Shown: positions 1 to 15,169 of the stretch, in pieces
Position numbering within the stretch: the stretch's first letter is position 1
How the letters are laid out: every line of letters begins with the position of its first letter
DNA from: Epiperipatus broadwayi
Lineage: Eukaryota; Onychophora; Udeonychophora; Euonychophora; Peripatidae
NCBI GenBank assembly: GCA_028023455.1
Contig: JAQFVV010000031.1
Coordinates: 8,796,093 to 8,860,092 of the forward strand
DNA: 64,000 nt
Reading direction: 5' to 3'
The notes under the pieces: model-generated
Databases searched by the model: none
What the model was told of the DNA's origin: nothing
The model's input: the letters and a program-made list of their open reading frames with translations, nothing else
Made by a program: the position numbers and the translations under genes

Positions 1-87
1 TAATTATATTTTAAAAATTAAAAGTTAAGATTTATTTATTTTATTATTATTAAAGATAGTTTATTTTATTTAAAAGCCATAAGAATG

Positions 88-407
88 CTGTAGAGGTAGT
101 AGTAAGTTAGTAAGGAGGTGATAGTATTCTTATGCCATTGAGACAATATGTCTTGGAAGATATTGACTCAATGTAAATCTACTTATTACTTTGTAACTTT
201 ACTTCACAGTCTCATGATTTTAATAAATACTTATTTAATTAGTACATACTATAGAACTATATTGATTTTGATAATTAATAATAAATTTAATTAGAATATG
301 ATAATATAAAAGTATATTAAAGATAAACATGCAAATTTTAACTGAGCATTATAATTTAATTAAGCTAGTCGTATTTCAAATTATATTATACATCGAGAAG
401 TAAGGGT

Positions 408-410
<3 letters not shown>
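88..410. repeat. Structured repeat S, copy 1
   Basis: One of three dispersed copies (others near 41.2 and 51.5 kb). The shared core reads TTCTTATGCCATTGAG, followed by a hairpin and then GTCTCATGAT about 25 nt later. The hairpin is at 136-173: CATTGAG pairs with CTCAATG, and after one mismatch CAATAT pairs with ATATTG. Flanking sequence (about 102-125 against 183-207) is also loosely complementary. The stretch ends in AGGGTACAAT followed by an (AT)n array, as copy 2 does. It has no open frame and is not a family I recognise. Strand and true boundaries are unknown. Confidence 0.5.

Positions 411-451
<41 letters not shown>
409..451. repeat. (AT)n microsatellite
   Basis: Uninterrupted AT dinucleotide array directly after repeat S copy 1. 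Confidence 0.95.
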
Positions 452-452
<1 letters not shown>

Positions 453-569
453 CAAAAAATAGTTATAAATGTATTTACCCTAGCCTAACTTTTTTTTTTT
501 TAAATTACATTAATTGGGTAGTTTTAATAATTAGTGAACTATTATTTTGCTTTTATTTTTGTTTTGTTT

Positions 570-573
<4 letters not shown>

Positions 574-626
<53 letters not shown>
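574..626. repeat. (AT)n microsatellite
   Basis: Uninterrupted AT array. The open frame through it, repeating Tyr-Ile, is an artefact. Confidence 0.95.
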
Positions 627-631
<5 letters not shown>

Positions 632-3600
632 ATGAGTTTGTATATAATATACTTCAAATTATTTTGTTTCTGTTCTATGAAGCCATCAAGATGATAGAAA
701 AACCATTTTTGATAACCGAATATTTATCTATTTTATCATTTTTTTGTTTATAAATATTTATATTATATATTGTTAATAAATTAAGTTGTTTAAATCAATC
801 TGATCTCTGGTTGATCATCACCATCATCACTGTGCATTTATACCATTAGATGTTGATCAAGGTTTGATCATCATCATCATTATGTATTGCTCTTGTAAAT
901 AATTGATCATCATCAGTATTTTTCTATATCTATGCTAATATATAGGCATGTTTGGTTTATGTCCATCTCTGAAGAGAGCTGACTGCAAGAACTCCCTGAT
1001 TTCGAATTTCATTGTGTAATGGGGCCAAAGAAGGGAGGTGTAATGAATATGCACTGGTCTAAGTTACATTGAAATATTGTTAGTAAATTATAAGTTAGTA
1101 TATTGAAAGTAGATGTAATTTGGAACTGTGCATTTCATTGTGACATCTTTAGCATCCTATTTGAAGATCTAGGTCTGACCATAGTGAGATGTGTTTCCCT
1201 TTGTTAGATGCCATTTATGATTCAGTAACATTTGATGCACCCAAATGTGCCATTGAATCATGGATGTAGGATATGACTTGTTGTAGATTGGTTGACACAT
1301 TTCATCCAAATCATCCAACTACTTAGTCATATTTATGTCATCATATGGTGTACACTGTGGTTGTGGTATATTTGGCACTATTAACTTTGGGGTAGCTGGT
1401 TTTATTACGATGTATTATTATAAACATGTGAATAAGAGAGTTAAAATAGGATTAATAAAGTAATAATTATATTAGTTTATACATAATATCAAAACAATTG
1501 ACAGTAGTGATGACATAAACTTTAATTTTAATATTTGAAAATATGTGCACAAATGTTTATTGTAGGTTTTTGATCTATTTTAAATTTAAAAAGATATTGT
1601 TTAAAATATTTAGGTGAAGTTATTATTTTAATAAAATGCAATTTATGGTGACAACAATAGTAAATGAAAGAAGTACAAATGATTTATTTTAATATTTATA
1701 ATTTAAATATTTATTCTAACATTATAATTTGTATATTTAATTTTATTGAAATACATAATATTCTAATTAAATATAGTCTTAATATATTGTTTTGTAATTT
1801 TAACAAAATTTTTATTATGATGGATGTTAGATTTTTTTCAATAATTTATTATTTTCTGCTAATGTGTTTATGTCCATGGAAACTAAAAAATTTTCACATA
1901 AAAAGCTAAAAAAGTTAATAAATTTGAGTAAGGATGATGATAAAATCAATCATGAGGTAGATACCTATAAATAGTGGGTATCAAAGAAATTACACTCTTT
2001 CCTTTCATTTATTTTCTGGATAGATTTGCTTTGGTCTATATTTAAATTTAGTCATATTGGTGGGTTGTCTTGAAACATGGAGAAGTAAATATTTTAAAAA
2101 TCATTTTTCCCTGAGAAAATGCATCTCAGAATTGTACAAAATTAAAAACAAAACATCTGAAATGTTATAAGTTTTACATGCACTGATAAATGGAATGAAA
2201 ATATTTTTCTGAAAATTTAAATTTGCTAAACTTTCCACTGAATTCCAATACTTCAATTACTTATCTCTCAAATTATAATGTCAAATACTTAGGAAATAAT
2301 TATCACATAAGCACCTGCATACTGAATATTTTATTTGGACAATATTTCTTCAATCAATGCAATTGTTCTTCATTTTTTATATAAAGGATATGTTTTATTT
2401 TGCTAACATTCTAACAGATTTCTTTGTTCTCACTGGATTTAAATTTTCAAATTTCGCTTTAATATTAAACCATTATTATTTATTCAAATATAATAAATTC
2501 AACCATATTTTTGTTTAAAAATTAAATAAATTTTTAAAAATCACATCTGATTTTCAAAATTATTTTAAAAATTCGATTTTAATTAAAACAAAGCACTGTT
2601 ACATCACCAAATTTTAGGTAGAGCAGATGTAATTTGCAAAAGGAATAAAATTTTCTTTGTTTGATGTTTATTTTAAAAATCTGAAAGAATTATTTTTAAT
2701 ATCTAATAAAGTTTAAATGTTTTTCATAATTTTTACAATATCACTAAATGTTATAGCAGTCTGTTGAGTGACATCATTTCTAGACAGTTATATTTCCTAT
2801 GATCATAATCTCTATGGTAATATTATATAGAAAAAATATATTATTTTATATTTAAAAATAAACCATTTCTATAAAAAATAAATATGTAATAATATATATT
2901 TTGATTTCTAATAATTATTACACAATTATGATACAAAAATAATCATAAACATTCCAAAAAATCAAGTTTTTAGACCATCATAATATTTTTATGAAGTAAC
3001 CTTGCAAAGTTTGAGATTGCCAAATATATAATGGAGACACATCATTGTGAACTTTAAAAGACTTTAAATACCCACACATTTGATTTTTTTTCATCTTTTG
3101 ATTTTTTTTAAATTAAAGTATTAGAATAAAATATACAGTGAATTTTAATGCTGTAAAAATACCTTTGCAAAATTGCTCAGCAGAGGGAAAAAATGCAAAT
3201 ATAATTTCTTGGCTTCTGCCTGACAAAGTTTCATAATTAAAACAAAACCTGTTAATCATTCTAAAATTATGTTAAGAAAAACTGATAATTAACTGACTAA
3301 CATGCTTAAAAATAGAGAAAAACAATTTATTTCAATTTTAACTATTGTTTAAATTACTGCTATCATGGATTTTTTTCAAAATAATAAAATTCTGTCACTA
3401 TTTTCTCTATTTAAAGGGTAAATTTTTACATCATCTTTTGGAATTTCTACATAAAAACATCAAAGGATTTAAATCAATTTTTACATCTTTTTAAAATGTC
3501 TATTTAAGTGAAAAATATCTAAAATAAGTCTTCATGAAATTAAAAGATTGAAAGAACTTTGCATAATAAAATATATTTTATATATTATTATGAGATTGAT

Positions 3601-6600
3601 GTTATATGTATGTTTGTAAACTTTTGTTGGACAGAGGTTGTTAATAAAATTGATTATTAGAAATAATAGTTGAAATACATGATTTATATATTTTCCATGT
3701 TTTATTAATATTTAAAATAAAAGTTCAGTCTCTATACTAGATTAACAGGTTATCAAGTATTTTATAGTACACTGTAAAATGTATTAAGATAATGGGAGTT
3801 ATTATTATGTGTTGTAATTGTAGGTCAGTTATTACCGTCTATGGAAAATTATTTGTCAAATTCTATTATTTCTGTTGTGATGGTATAATAGAGAAGAACT
3901 AATAAGCTGTATTGTAATTTTACTCATATTTTTAGCCTGAGTAAGCATATTTTGTAATGCTACATGGCCTATCTTAAGTATATTTTAAGCTGTAAATATT
4001 TGTTCTAGAATTTTATAATCATACAGCAACAAAAACCTTCTGATGATTTTTATTTCTAACCTGTAGATGGCAAGTAATTTATAATGCAACATGTATTTGT
4101 ATGTGCTCAGTATTATATTCTTTTAGTTTTAGTGTAAAATGTATTTTATTATTTTTGTAAAGGAATGAATAAAGTTTATATAGAAAAGACATATATTTTG
4201 AAAGAATGGCAGCATTGTTTCCCATTAGTTATTGAATAATTAATTAATATTGAAGTTTGTTTAATACTGGAATAGCAACCTTCTTCAATGAATTGTTTGT
4301 CCAACACCACTAGTGATACATGTGCATACATTTTTAAAGCATAGTTTAAATTTAGATAAAATTCCTATATTTGAAAGTATTCAAAATCTGTTAAATTTAA
4401 TTTTTTATTGTTATGCTACTATTTTAGAAATAAATTCATTTTATATTTGTTAAATTACTTTGACTTTTGTCTTTCATATTTTTATACTCGTCATCTCATT
4501 GATATTTTATGGTCATAGGATTTTATCATATTATGTTTATTTAAAGATACACTGATTTTTGGAAAGTTACACTCTTGATATTAGTTGTTAATATTGGAAT
4601 ATATAATTTAAATATTAATGCTTAGATACTGAAAGAAATGATTTGGCTACAATAAAATATCATTTGTTATCCATCTATATCAATTATAAGATTTTTAATT
4701 AAATAATAAAATTATTGTATTTGAATATTTTAAATTCTGAGATATTAAATCTGATTTATTTATATTTAAAAACTTAGAGAGAATCCACTAGCTAAATAAG
4801 TTTTATTTGATTGATTTACTGTCTTATGCATTGCATAGTTTTATTTCATTTCATAACTCTAATATATTATTTATTAATGCACATTTACATTATTTTAAAA
4901 TATTTTAAAGTAGAGACATAAATATTTGCTTACATTAAGATAGTTATTATTTGTTTATTAATAGTTAAGTTAAAATTTTGGATAATTATCATAATGTTTT
5001 GATAATTACACTATATATTATCTAATAATAGTATTCATAAACCTATTCTTAAATCAAACTAAAACCACTTTTAGTTTATGCTCTATCTTTAGTATAAAGG
5101 ATTTGGATCAAAAATTAATGTTTTATATGTTTGAAAACTGGAACAATCACAACCACCTAACCATTTTCGTGATTAAATAACATTTTCCCATAACGAGTTG
5201 TGATTAATAATTAGAAAATTTAGATTGAAGATAGAAATATTTAAAATTTTAATGGTGGTTATCTGTTTATTTTTAAAATAAATTTCAATTATGATACAAC
5301 TAGGCATATCTATTAAAATTAGCATTACAAATTGAAACCACACTGTCTGATCATATTTATTATACTATTAAAAATTTTAATTTGAAATATAAGTACAAAA
5401 ATAAAAATAAGAGTAATAATGATGTTAATTCTTCTGATAATAAAATTTGGATATCAATAGCATATATTTAGAATCAACAGGCAAGTTTCATAAGGAAAAT
5501 TTATAAAGATATATGTACAACCTACATTAAAGAAATTAATCAATAACTGTAAAGATAAAAATCTTATTTACAAATAAAAATTGTATCATTTATAAATGGA
5601 TGTGTATGTGTGGTTGTGGATATATAGATAAGTTGAGATGAACATTGAAGAAAAGAACAACAAAGCACTTTTTGTTATTAAAAAGAGTTCAAAATATGTA
5701 ACAAAATTCTAAAGATAATAATTTATCAGCTTCTGTTTTTATGGCCATAATAAATCATGTATATATGGTTTTGATTTCAATTATAATAATATAAGAAATA
5801 ATAATAAAATAAAAATCAAGTAAACTATGTTAATATATAAATACGAGCAAGACTTAATCAATAGGCAGGCAGCAAATGTTAAGATCATGAAATTATGGGA
5901 AAGTTGACCTTTCACAGTATTAGTTTACAAAGACTACAAGTATAGTTGAAAGCGCTTCTAAGTGACATTTATATTTTTTTGTTTTTTTAACAAATTTTAA
6001 TTTCTGTATTTTCTAAAATTTATTTATAAGTTTACATATATATATAAAGTTTATATCACCTTCTCAAATGTTACATTTTTTAGCAATGTCTTCTGTGCAT
6101 AAATATAAAGTCTGAACTTTATTCATGGATAGTATTGCTAAAAAACATAATATTTGGGAGGGTGATTGGAACTGTTTTTTTTTAATTTTCAGCAAATGAT
6201 GTGCACTGGAATATTTTCATATATATGTATCTTATGAATTATTTTACCATTGGAGTTGAGGCAGAAGTTTTACTTTTAAATGATTACATATTTGGTAGTC
6301 CTATTTAGCTGATCATTGTGCTTGCCATAATTGTAAATAAATTAGAATAAAAGGTTTAAAACACTCAGTTTGATTGCCAAGTTGCAATGTCTTACTAATG
6401 CATATTTAAACAGGAAAAGAAATCTAAATAGCAGTAACTATAATGGTATAAAGTCTAAAGAGATTAAGGCATAATTAGTAATTTGATTCAATAGTTAAAT
6501 GTCTCTGAATTGAAATTGAACTTATTATTTTTGATGCTAAAACATCACATGACCTTCATATCAACTACAATTTAATTGTTTTTAGTTCTGGCAACAAAAA

Positions 6601-7629
6601 ATATATAAACGAAGATGTATCTAATATACAAAATTTGACTGAATGAGTGATTCCAAAATAAGAACTAAAGATAGAACTATGCATCAAAATCTATCAAGAG
6701 TCCATATTATCATAGAAATCTTTTATTAAAATGTCTCTTACATAAAGAAACTTAAATTGAAAAAAATAATTAGAAAATTTTAATGAAAGATAATTGAATG
6801 ATACTGGAATTGTTATCAAGTTTCATTTATTATCTATTCTTTGAAATTTTAGATATATTAAAGAAAAGTGACAATATTTTAAATTACTTTGCACAATGTT
6901 AACTTAATGTGTCTTTGCATGTACTAAAAAGATGAATTAAGAAAGGATACTCAGTCAATACTATCTAAAAGTTTGATTTTTCTGGCATTGTCATAAATGA
7001 GTTATTTTCCATTATTTGAAGATTTTAATACTCAATACTATACTCACAAAGTTTTTGTAAATAATTGTACTGATTTTGTGATATGATTTTTTTTTATTCT
7101 TAATTCATGTTTGCACAATGTAAATATTTATTTTTTACCAATCACTCTAGTTGAACATAAATGCAAACTGTTGTCAAACATGAATATATAATGTATTATA
7201 CTACTGTTATAAGTATGAATAAAAGTGAAATTAATTTTCAACCATCTATATTAATTGGTTACTGGACTGATCATTGATGAATTTTTCCCCAAGATAACTG
7301 TTAATTATAAATAAAAGTATGTATTGTTCACCAAAAAATTCCTAAACAATTAATTGGTTCAACCATTACAATTACCAATTTGAATTTTCAGGCATATTAT
7401 ATTATGAGGCATAGAATTATTTTAAAGAAGCAAAATATGGATATGGTAAAGGCTTTTTCTCTTTTAATTAATTTAGATATTTTTAACTGTTTTAATTAAT
7501 AATTATTTTTTTATTAGTAAAATAATTTTAAAAAAATATTACATGATATTCTCTGCTTGTCAGAATAATAAAATAAGTATTATTTTATAGAAAGAAATAT
7601 ATCACAATAAGAATTAAAAATGATGACAG
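627..7629. other. Unique AT-rich DNA, no supported gene
   Basis: No frame long enough or protein-like enough to support. Local points: 795-915 has several copies of TTGATCATCA; 960-1400 is more complex and less AT-rich than its surroundings and may be an old repeat. The stretch 3600-4180 resembles a 3' UTR: TGTAAATA (a PUF-site match) near 3990 and AATAAA near 4168. No coding exon could be tied to it. Confidence 0.6.
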
Positions 7630-8035
7630 AGAATAAAATTGAAAACACACAAATATTTTCAATCTAGGTTCAGTAGCATATATAGTCATATGGGTCTGAA
7701 CTCAGTTTATTCTTATAGTTTTGTTCTTATGTAGAGATAAAAGATGGTTGCTGGAGGGTTGCATTAGATCCTAAGATCTAGGTGTAGTGCTCTCAGATCC
7801 AAGGCTCCTTACTGATGAAGACCATAAGCCAGAAACTAGTTTGTGGATATTGGATGAGTAGGCACTAGATGGGGATTTTATGCACAAGCCTTCAGGCATC
7901 CATTGATTACTCTGTCTTGCTTTGAGTGGCACTACTGTATGGAGAGAGGTTTTTTTTCCTATTTTAACAACAGTTATGATCAAGCATGGGGGATAGTGAT
8001 CATGTGGTATTTAAAGGATTAATACATAAACAATA
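7630..8035 (+). repeat. Family c hammerhead-bearing repeat, copy 1
   Basis: Repeat of about 400 bp with two further copies, in opposite orientations, at 38.38-39.15 kb. Shared blocks include GAGATAAAAG, CTGGAGGGTTGCATTAGATC, GGATGAGTAGGCACTAGAT and TTAACAACAGTTATGA. It has no coding capacity; the 70-codon minus-strand frame inside it is not conserved as protein. A hammerhead-like motif sits in its middle. It most resembles a small non-coding retroelement or retrozyme-like unit, which is inference. Confidence 0.7.
7797..7855 (+). ncRNA. Hammerhead ribozyme-like motif, family c
   Basis: Core CTGATGA at 7812-7818, then a degenerate stem II (about 7820-7830; the other copies read GGC-CACAA-GCC), GAAA at 7832-7835, and palindromic ACTAGT at 7835-7840 as stem III. 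The flanks ATCCAA (7797-7802) and TTGGAT (7850-7855) pair perfectly as distal stem I. An A-A mismatch lies at the base of stem II, so activity may be lost. The family-wide pattern supports the call more than this copy alone. Confidence 0.5.
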
Positions 8036-10620
8036 TATTAAAGATACTCTAAAAAGATATTTTATTAAATTACTTTTTTTGAAAAATTATGCCGATGAAA
8101 GAATACAATAGAAATCTGCCTGCAAACAGAAGAGTGATATATTTAAACGAAAACGGTATTCATCATACAAACTTTCAACATCTTATTGTGAGATGTAAAC
8201 AATATGATGAATTAAGTAATCTATGCAATGTATTAATGTGTTTGTGTTTTATTGCGTTGGTTTTATAGTAAATGCAAAGCTATGACAACTTTCTGTTTTT
8301 ATTCTTTGTCGATATTATTTTTTTATGAAAGTAGAATGACTATATTTATTCATTTATCTTCTACAGGCGTTAAGCTTAAGCTAGTAATGGGGTGAGGGAC
8401 AACCTTTACTTTAATAAATGTTTAGATTTAATTATTAAAGTATTTATTTGTAATTGTTGACAAAAACAGTGTAAATTTAAATATATGCATTTTTAATGTT
8501 TTTATTCGGGGAGGGGGGATTGTAATCAATCTTTATATATATATATAAAATTATATGTGACCTAAGTTATTTTTGTCAGATTAAGCATTGTTAACTACCA
8601 AAGTTTTTTTTTTATTACTATTCTTTTTTATATATTGATATATGTTTGATATTATTTTATAAATAAACTCAAAATAATTTGATTATTTAAAATCAAACAG
8701 GTCAGGATTTTTTTCATACTACTATGAAATTGTCTTCAACTTTTTATCAATTTTTTTTATCTTTCACAAGACTTAAAAATTTAAGAAAAAAAAAATCAAT
8801 AATAATATCTTGGTGTGTTGTTTTACTTTTGAACTGCATATTAAAAACTATAATACTATCATAATTGGTGTTTCTCGTTTTTGTAAACTTTTGTTTATAT
8901 ATATACTGATCAATTTATGACATTTCTCAACCTTCATTATTCTCATAATAGTAATTTTGAACTTAAAAACAAATAAATGAATCAATATTTTCAAGAATTT
9001 GCCAATATTTTATTTTTTAAAACTTTTATATAAATTACCCATTAATTCTAACGATATAATGAATTGTCGTTAAGTCATATTCCTTTGATTAGTAATTTTT
9101 TAAAACTTTTAAGTAAAATCCATAATTACATTATGTATTTTAAATCTAATTATTTATTTAAGTATTAAAAATTATTCTATGAAGACCTTTATATTTTCAT
9201 AAAGTATAAATACCTTTTTATTAAACCATAATTTTATTTCAGTAAATAAAATTTTTCAAAGGTTATATTTTTAAATTAATTAGTTTTCAAAAGCTTATGT
9301 TTATAATATTTAAAAAACTTCAGGCATTTTAATATAGTGTGGGCAAATACTTTAATTTTATTTTTAAAATAAAATAAAAAAAATTAAATACAGTATTCTA
9401 TTAAATATTAGTTATTATATATATATTTACTACAAATACAAGAAAATTAACCTGAATTAATTATATTAAATTATAACCGCAATAGTTATAAATAAATTAA
9501 AATATTTAAAACTTTTTGACGTTCTGAACCAATTTATTAAAGCTAAACAGGAAATTATTTTAAAAATTATTGATAATGGGTATAGAAAAGTATTATGAAA
9601 TATTTATAAAATGGGAATATGGCTATTAAAGTGTGAAATTACATCTAGTAACAGTATATGGCTAGATTCTTGGAGTATACAATAATATACATTAACAAGA
9701 GCAATCTTTTATTTTCTACTATTCTACTGCCATCTGTTGTAAGCTTGAGTAATCAATGATGTTAACACATAATAGTGCAATTTATTAATTTCCATTCTCA
9801 GATCTGTTTCTCATTTTATTAAAATACATCAATAATATATGGTTATTGATCTGGTATTACATCTATGTTAGTTTTAAAAAAAGTTATGATGGTTTGAACA
9901 TTTATATTATTATCTAAAATTTATGTATTGTTCTTCTACTAAGATTTTAAGTTATAAATAGATAAATAAACAGAAATAAAACATAACTTATCAAAATTCT
10001 TTTTGTTTTCAAGTGTATGGGCATATTATTTTTAAATATTAAATTCAATACAAGTTTAATTCTACATTTCTTGAGTATTAACTAAGCTAGGACATACTAC
10101 ACTGAAGGGCATACTATTCTAATCAAATAATTTCATATAATTGCATAAATCCAAGAGCATTATTTTTTTCTAGCACTCTTCTCGCGATATTTGGATGTAA
10201 GCTATTCTGCTATAACTACTTTTAACTCAAGCTTGGACTTTAGATTGAGTTGATTATAAAGTATTTTGTAAACAAGTGTTAATAATCTTTGTAATGACCC
10301 TATATAGAATTGAAAAAACACTTAATACATAAAACAAGGGAATTAAAAGTAAATTTGATTGATTGTAGATATGAGTTTACAGAATGAATTTTTTCCATTT
10401 ATTTTTGAGATGATTATTGGCTGATAAGTATTAAAAACTGAGGGGAAAAATTACTTTTTTTAATATGTTGAAACATGTTTTAAGTCATGAAGTAGACATA
10501 CTAAAGCTCAATTTAAATCAGATAACTAACTGTACAAAAAAAAAGATGTTATGTACCATTTACATTTCATAAGCCATTCAATTTTCTTTAGTTTTCTCTA
10601 AAATTGACTGATATAATTGT
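8036..10620. other. Unique AT-rich DNA, no gene seen
   Basis: Very AT-rich, with homopolymer and TA runs. I see no protein-like frame, RNA gene or recognisable repeat. Confidence 0.6.
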
Positions 10621-10638
10621 GGTTGTTGTTGTTGTTGT

Positions 10639-10728
<90 letters not shown>

Positions 10729-10730
10729 TA
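10621..10730. repeat. (GTT)n/(TAA)n microsatellite
   Basis: Five GTT units followed by about 90 bp of TAA repeats. It marks the left edge of the LINE cluster and may be a minus-strand or lost element's tail. Confidence 0.9.
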
Positions 10731-10734
10731 ATTC

Positions 10735-11590
10735 AGCAGTAACAGTTCATTTTTTCCCAACCAAGTGAGAAAGGTATAGTTTTTAATGCTCCAAAACTAA
10801 TCAAAACTTAAGTCTGACAAGGTAAAAACAATATCCCAATATGCTTTTTTCAATTTTCAATTAGTTGATAATTAATTAATAATTTTGCGTTATATTTTTA
10901 ATTAAAAATTTCAATTGAAATTAAGTTACCCAACAATAATTTTAGAATGTTTCCAGCCAATATTACCAGCAGAATTTCAAAATCCAAAGTTCAGGCAAAC
11001 GTAAGTTTATTTTTTAATATTATTGTAACAAATTCCAGTCTTTTTTGAAAAAAAAAATCCAATTACAAATTTCTCAGCAAGCAATTCACTTGCTCCCAAA
11101 CAAGATAAGCTCCGGTTTTAATGCTTATAAAGAATTCAAAACCTTAGTCTAATGCAAGAAAATACATTTGATCAATTGATTACTTACTTCCAATTTTGTG
11201 TTATATTTATTACTCAAACTTCCAATTAAATCAAGTTTCCTAACAATAATTTTTTTTAAAAGTTATCTGATGACCAGTCTGTCACCAATAATACCAGCAA
11301 AGAGTTTCAAAGTCCAAAGATCTTTCAAGCATTCACTTATTTTTAATATTATTGCAGCAAACTCTAATCTTTGTTTAGTAATAAAAATTTGATTTTAAGT
11401 TCCCAATAATTAATTCACTTGATCACAACCAAGTTAACAAGCTCTGGCTGCTTATAGTTATAAAAAAGTCAAAACTTTATGCCAGCAGAAAAAAAAACTA
11501 ACTTATTCTCAATTTTGTGTTAAATTTTTCATTCGTATCTTCAATTAACATCAAGTTACTAAATAATTTCAAAAAACATAAGTTACTTCC
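10735..11590 (+). repeat. Degenerate tandem array, ~330-bp unit
   Basis: About 2.6 imperfect units. Landmarks recur at 10756, 11095 and 11423 (CCCAACCAAG-like), and 'ACCAGCA..GTTTCAAA.TCCAAAG' and 'TTTTGTGTTA' blocks recur at similar spacing. It has no coding sequence. The position just right of a TAA array, like the 242-bp array at 15.2 kb, suggests 5' repeats of a LINE or SINE copy. Confidence 0.6.
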
Positions 11591-11599
11591 AATAGCAGT

Positions 11600-12835
<1,236 letters not shown>

Positions 12836-14300
12836 AATTATTATTATTATTATTCAATTCGTATTTTTTATTACTTGCATTTCAACCCTTTCGCTTTAAC
12901 AGAAATACACAAGTAAATAAATATTTATACCTTATTAATAATTACAAAATAAATGTACGATAAACGAAACATCATTCAATATATTAACATTTTAACAAAA
13001 ATATACAATAAAGAAAATCACAATTCATAATCAAAATATAAAAATATATATAAATACATGTTATCTGCTGTAAATTCAGTTTTTTTTTTAACATTATTTA
13101 TAAAGTAATCATAAAAATATCAATGTTATTGAATTTTTGATTATATAACCTTTGCCATCTCTTAATGACAGATTTATTTAAAAAAGAATTTTTACGTTTT
13201 TTAATATTAAAAGTGTACATTTCCCTTAACAAATGAGAAGGCACTCTTAATTCAATTTTAGATAATTTTTCCATCAATTAACTTTTTTAAAAAACACAAT
13301 ATTTTTATTTAGTCTTCTTTCACTTAGTATTGCTTTAAGATTTAAAATTCTCCCGTTATTAGCTTAATAAATCTTTTATCTGCATTAGAAATTTTAGTTT
13401 CAATATAAATCAAATCCAAATTCCATATAGAAGAACTATACTCCAACAACTGTATAACAAGAGAACAGAATAAGATGTACTTTAGATAAAGAGATAAATC
13501 TCTGCCGAATCTCAAAATACATCCTATCTCTCTATATGCTTTACTTATAATATATTTTATATACTAATTAAAAAGATTAAAAAATATAATTCCTAGATCA
13601 GAAATAACTTCTTCGTATATAATAACATCTTCCTCAATCTTATAATAATAAACAGATCTATCTGTTTTATTTGTGTAAGAAACAATACATGTTTTACTTA
13701 TAATTATTTTTATATTATTAAATTTACACCATTCTTTGAAATGAACAATATATTTTTGAAAAACAATATGCTCATCATATATACTAATCTTTTTAAATAA
13801 TTTGCAATCATCTGCCTAGATAAGTACTTTAAATAATTTTTTATTAAGGCTAAATAAGGTTAGATTTTTTCTCTATTAATTTGATAACTAAGTGTTACAA
13901 CTGAATATCATGATAAAACTGTTTTTAGTCCATAATTGTGAGGTTTGTTGAGATAGTCTTTGCATAGATAAGTATCATACTTTTTAGTGTTTTTATCAAG
14001 ATCAGACATAAAAGCATATAACAGTAAAGTTGCTAATATTTCACAATGAGGTATCCCAAACTTATTTTTGAATCAAATGAGAACTATTTCCTATTAGTTT
14101 AAGTTTATATATTAGGTAATTATGTGCCACATTATCAAATGCCTGTGATGTTTCAAAATAAATAACATCAATTTGCATCTGTTCAGAAAGAGCATGAGCA
14201 ATATAATCAGATATTACTATTACTTTAGTATCAACAGACTTTACAGATAACAACTATGTTGATATTTAGGCAAGACCTTAATCATATCTGTAATAATATT
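12836..14300 (-). mobile_element. 5'-truncated Jockey/CR1-like LINE, RT relic
   Basis: Read on the minus strand, the fragment enters the reverse transcriptase domain at about 14290. It carries RSCL, then DVIYFETSQAFD (palm motif A, normally FDFSKAFD), YKLKLIG, a worn GVPQGSxLGPLLF block (FGIPHCEILATLLLYAF, near 14060), DDCKLFK (near 13810, from YADDxKLF), EWCKFNNI and VISDLGI. C-terminal blocks KKLIDGKI and SHLLREMYTFN follow to about 13150. It has several frameshifts and stops and is dead. The 3' end meets (ATT)n at 12836-12856, tail to tail with the plus-strand element on the left. The minus-strand frame at 14062-14253 is part of it. Confidence 0.8.
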
Positions 14301-14321
14301 ATTATAAATACATCTTTCATA

Positions 14322-14450
14322 AGTAGTGGTAGTAGTAGGAGGAGGAGTAGTAGCAGTAGTAGTAGTAGTAGTAGTAGTAGTAATAGTAGTAGTAGCAGTA
14401 GCAATAACAGTAGCAGTAGAAATAATAAGAACAATGACAACAACAAACAG
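14322..14450. repeat. (AGT)n-type microsatellite
   Basis: Interrupted AGT/AGC/AAT trinucleotide array. The poly-Ser, poly-Leu and poly-Tyr frames through it are artefacts. Confidence 0.9.
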
Positions 14451-15095
14451 ACATTTTTTGCAGCAACCTGGTTACTGATAATACAACAATCAAATCTATA
14501 CAGTGACTCCATATTACCACCAATCTATGCCATCAATTAGACTTTTTTCTCCAAAAGTTGTAACATGTATCAACAAAACAAATAGAGAAAATGTAGTCTT
14601 TCATTCATACTATTGACATAAAGAACTATAACAAAAAAATTATGACTTAAACACTGGAAAATATACTAAACTCAGTAACACAACATATATATTGTTGACG
14701 TTTACAACTGAACATTGATAAAATAGAATTATTTTCAAGTACTTAAATTACAGGAAGTAAAGATCAGAGATGTAATGTATACATATGTATCTGCATCCTC
14801 TCTAAAGTAATTATATAACATATATATTCAAAGATAAAGTAGCAAATAAATATATAAACTATCAGTCCTCTCCAAAAAATTTATAATCCTAAAAAAGATG
14901 TTATATAAACCTTAATTTTTTCCTTTCACTAGCAATGTAAACATATGTATATGAAGTGGCTTATAGTAAATGTATCCCTTTGGTCATTAATAAAGTTCTG
15001 CTTTGAAACATAATAATAATAATGATGATGATGATAAATAATAATAATAATAATAATGATAATAACAACAACAACAACAACAATAATAATAATAA

Positions 15096-15137
<42 letters not shown>

Positions 15138-15165
15138 AAGTAGTAGTGGTACTACTAATAATAAT
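14451..15165 (+). mobile_element. 3' fragment of LINE-type element with trinucleotide tail
   Basis: Non-coding 3' stretch ending in ATTAATAAAGT (about 14988), then TTTGAAACATAATAATAATG, then a mixed TAA/GAT/ACA/AGT array to about 15160. This is the same terminal signature as the elements ending near 12.7, 17.8 and 23.1 kb. No RT motif is visible, so it is a severe 5' truncation. Confidence 0.55.
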
Positions 15166-15169
15166 AGTC

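Noticed and set aside
547-753. Tyr-Ile repeat frame
   Set aside because: Translation of an (AT)n array with no other protein-like sequence.
3600-4180. Possible 3' UTR of a host gene (PUF-like site, AATAAA)
   Set aside because: No coding exon upstream could be found, and such words are common in AT-rich DNA.
14256-14540. Ser-rich frame and its poly-Leu and poly-Tyr minus-strand shadows
   Set aside because: Products of an AGT-type trinucleotide array.
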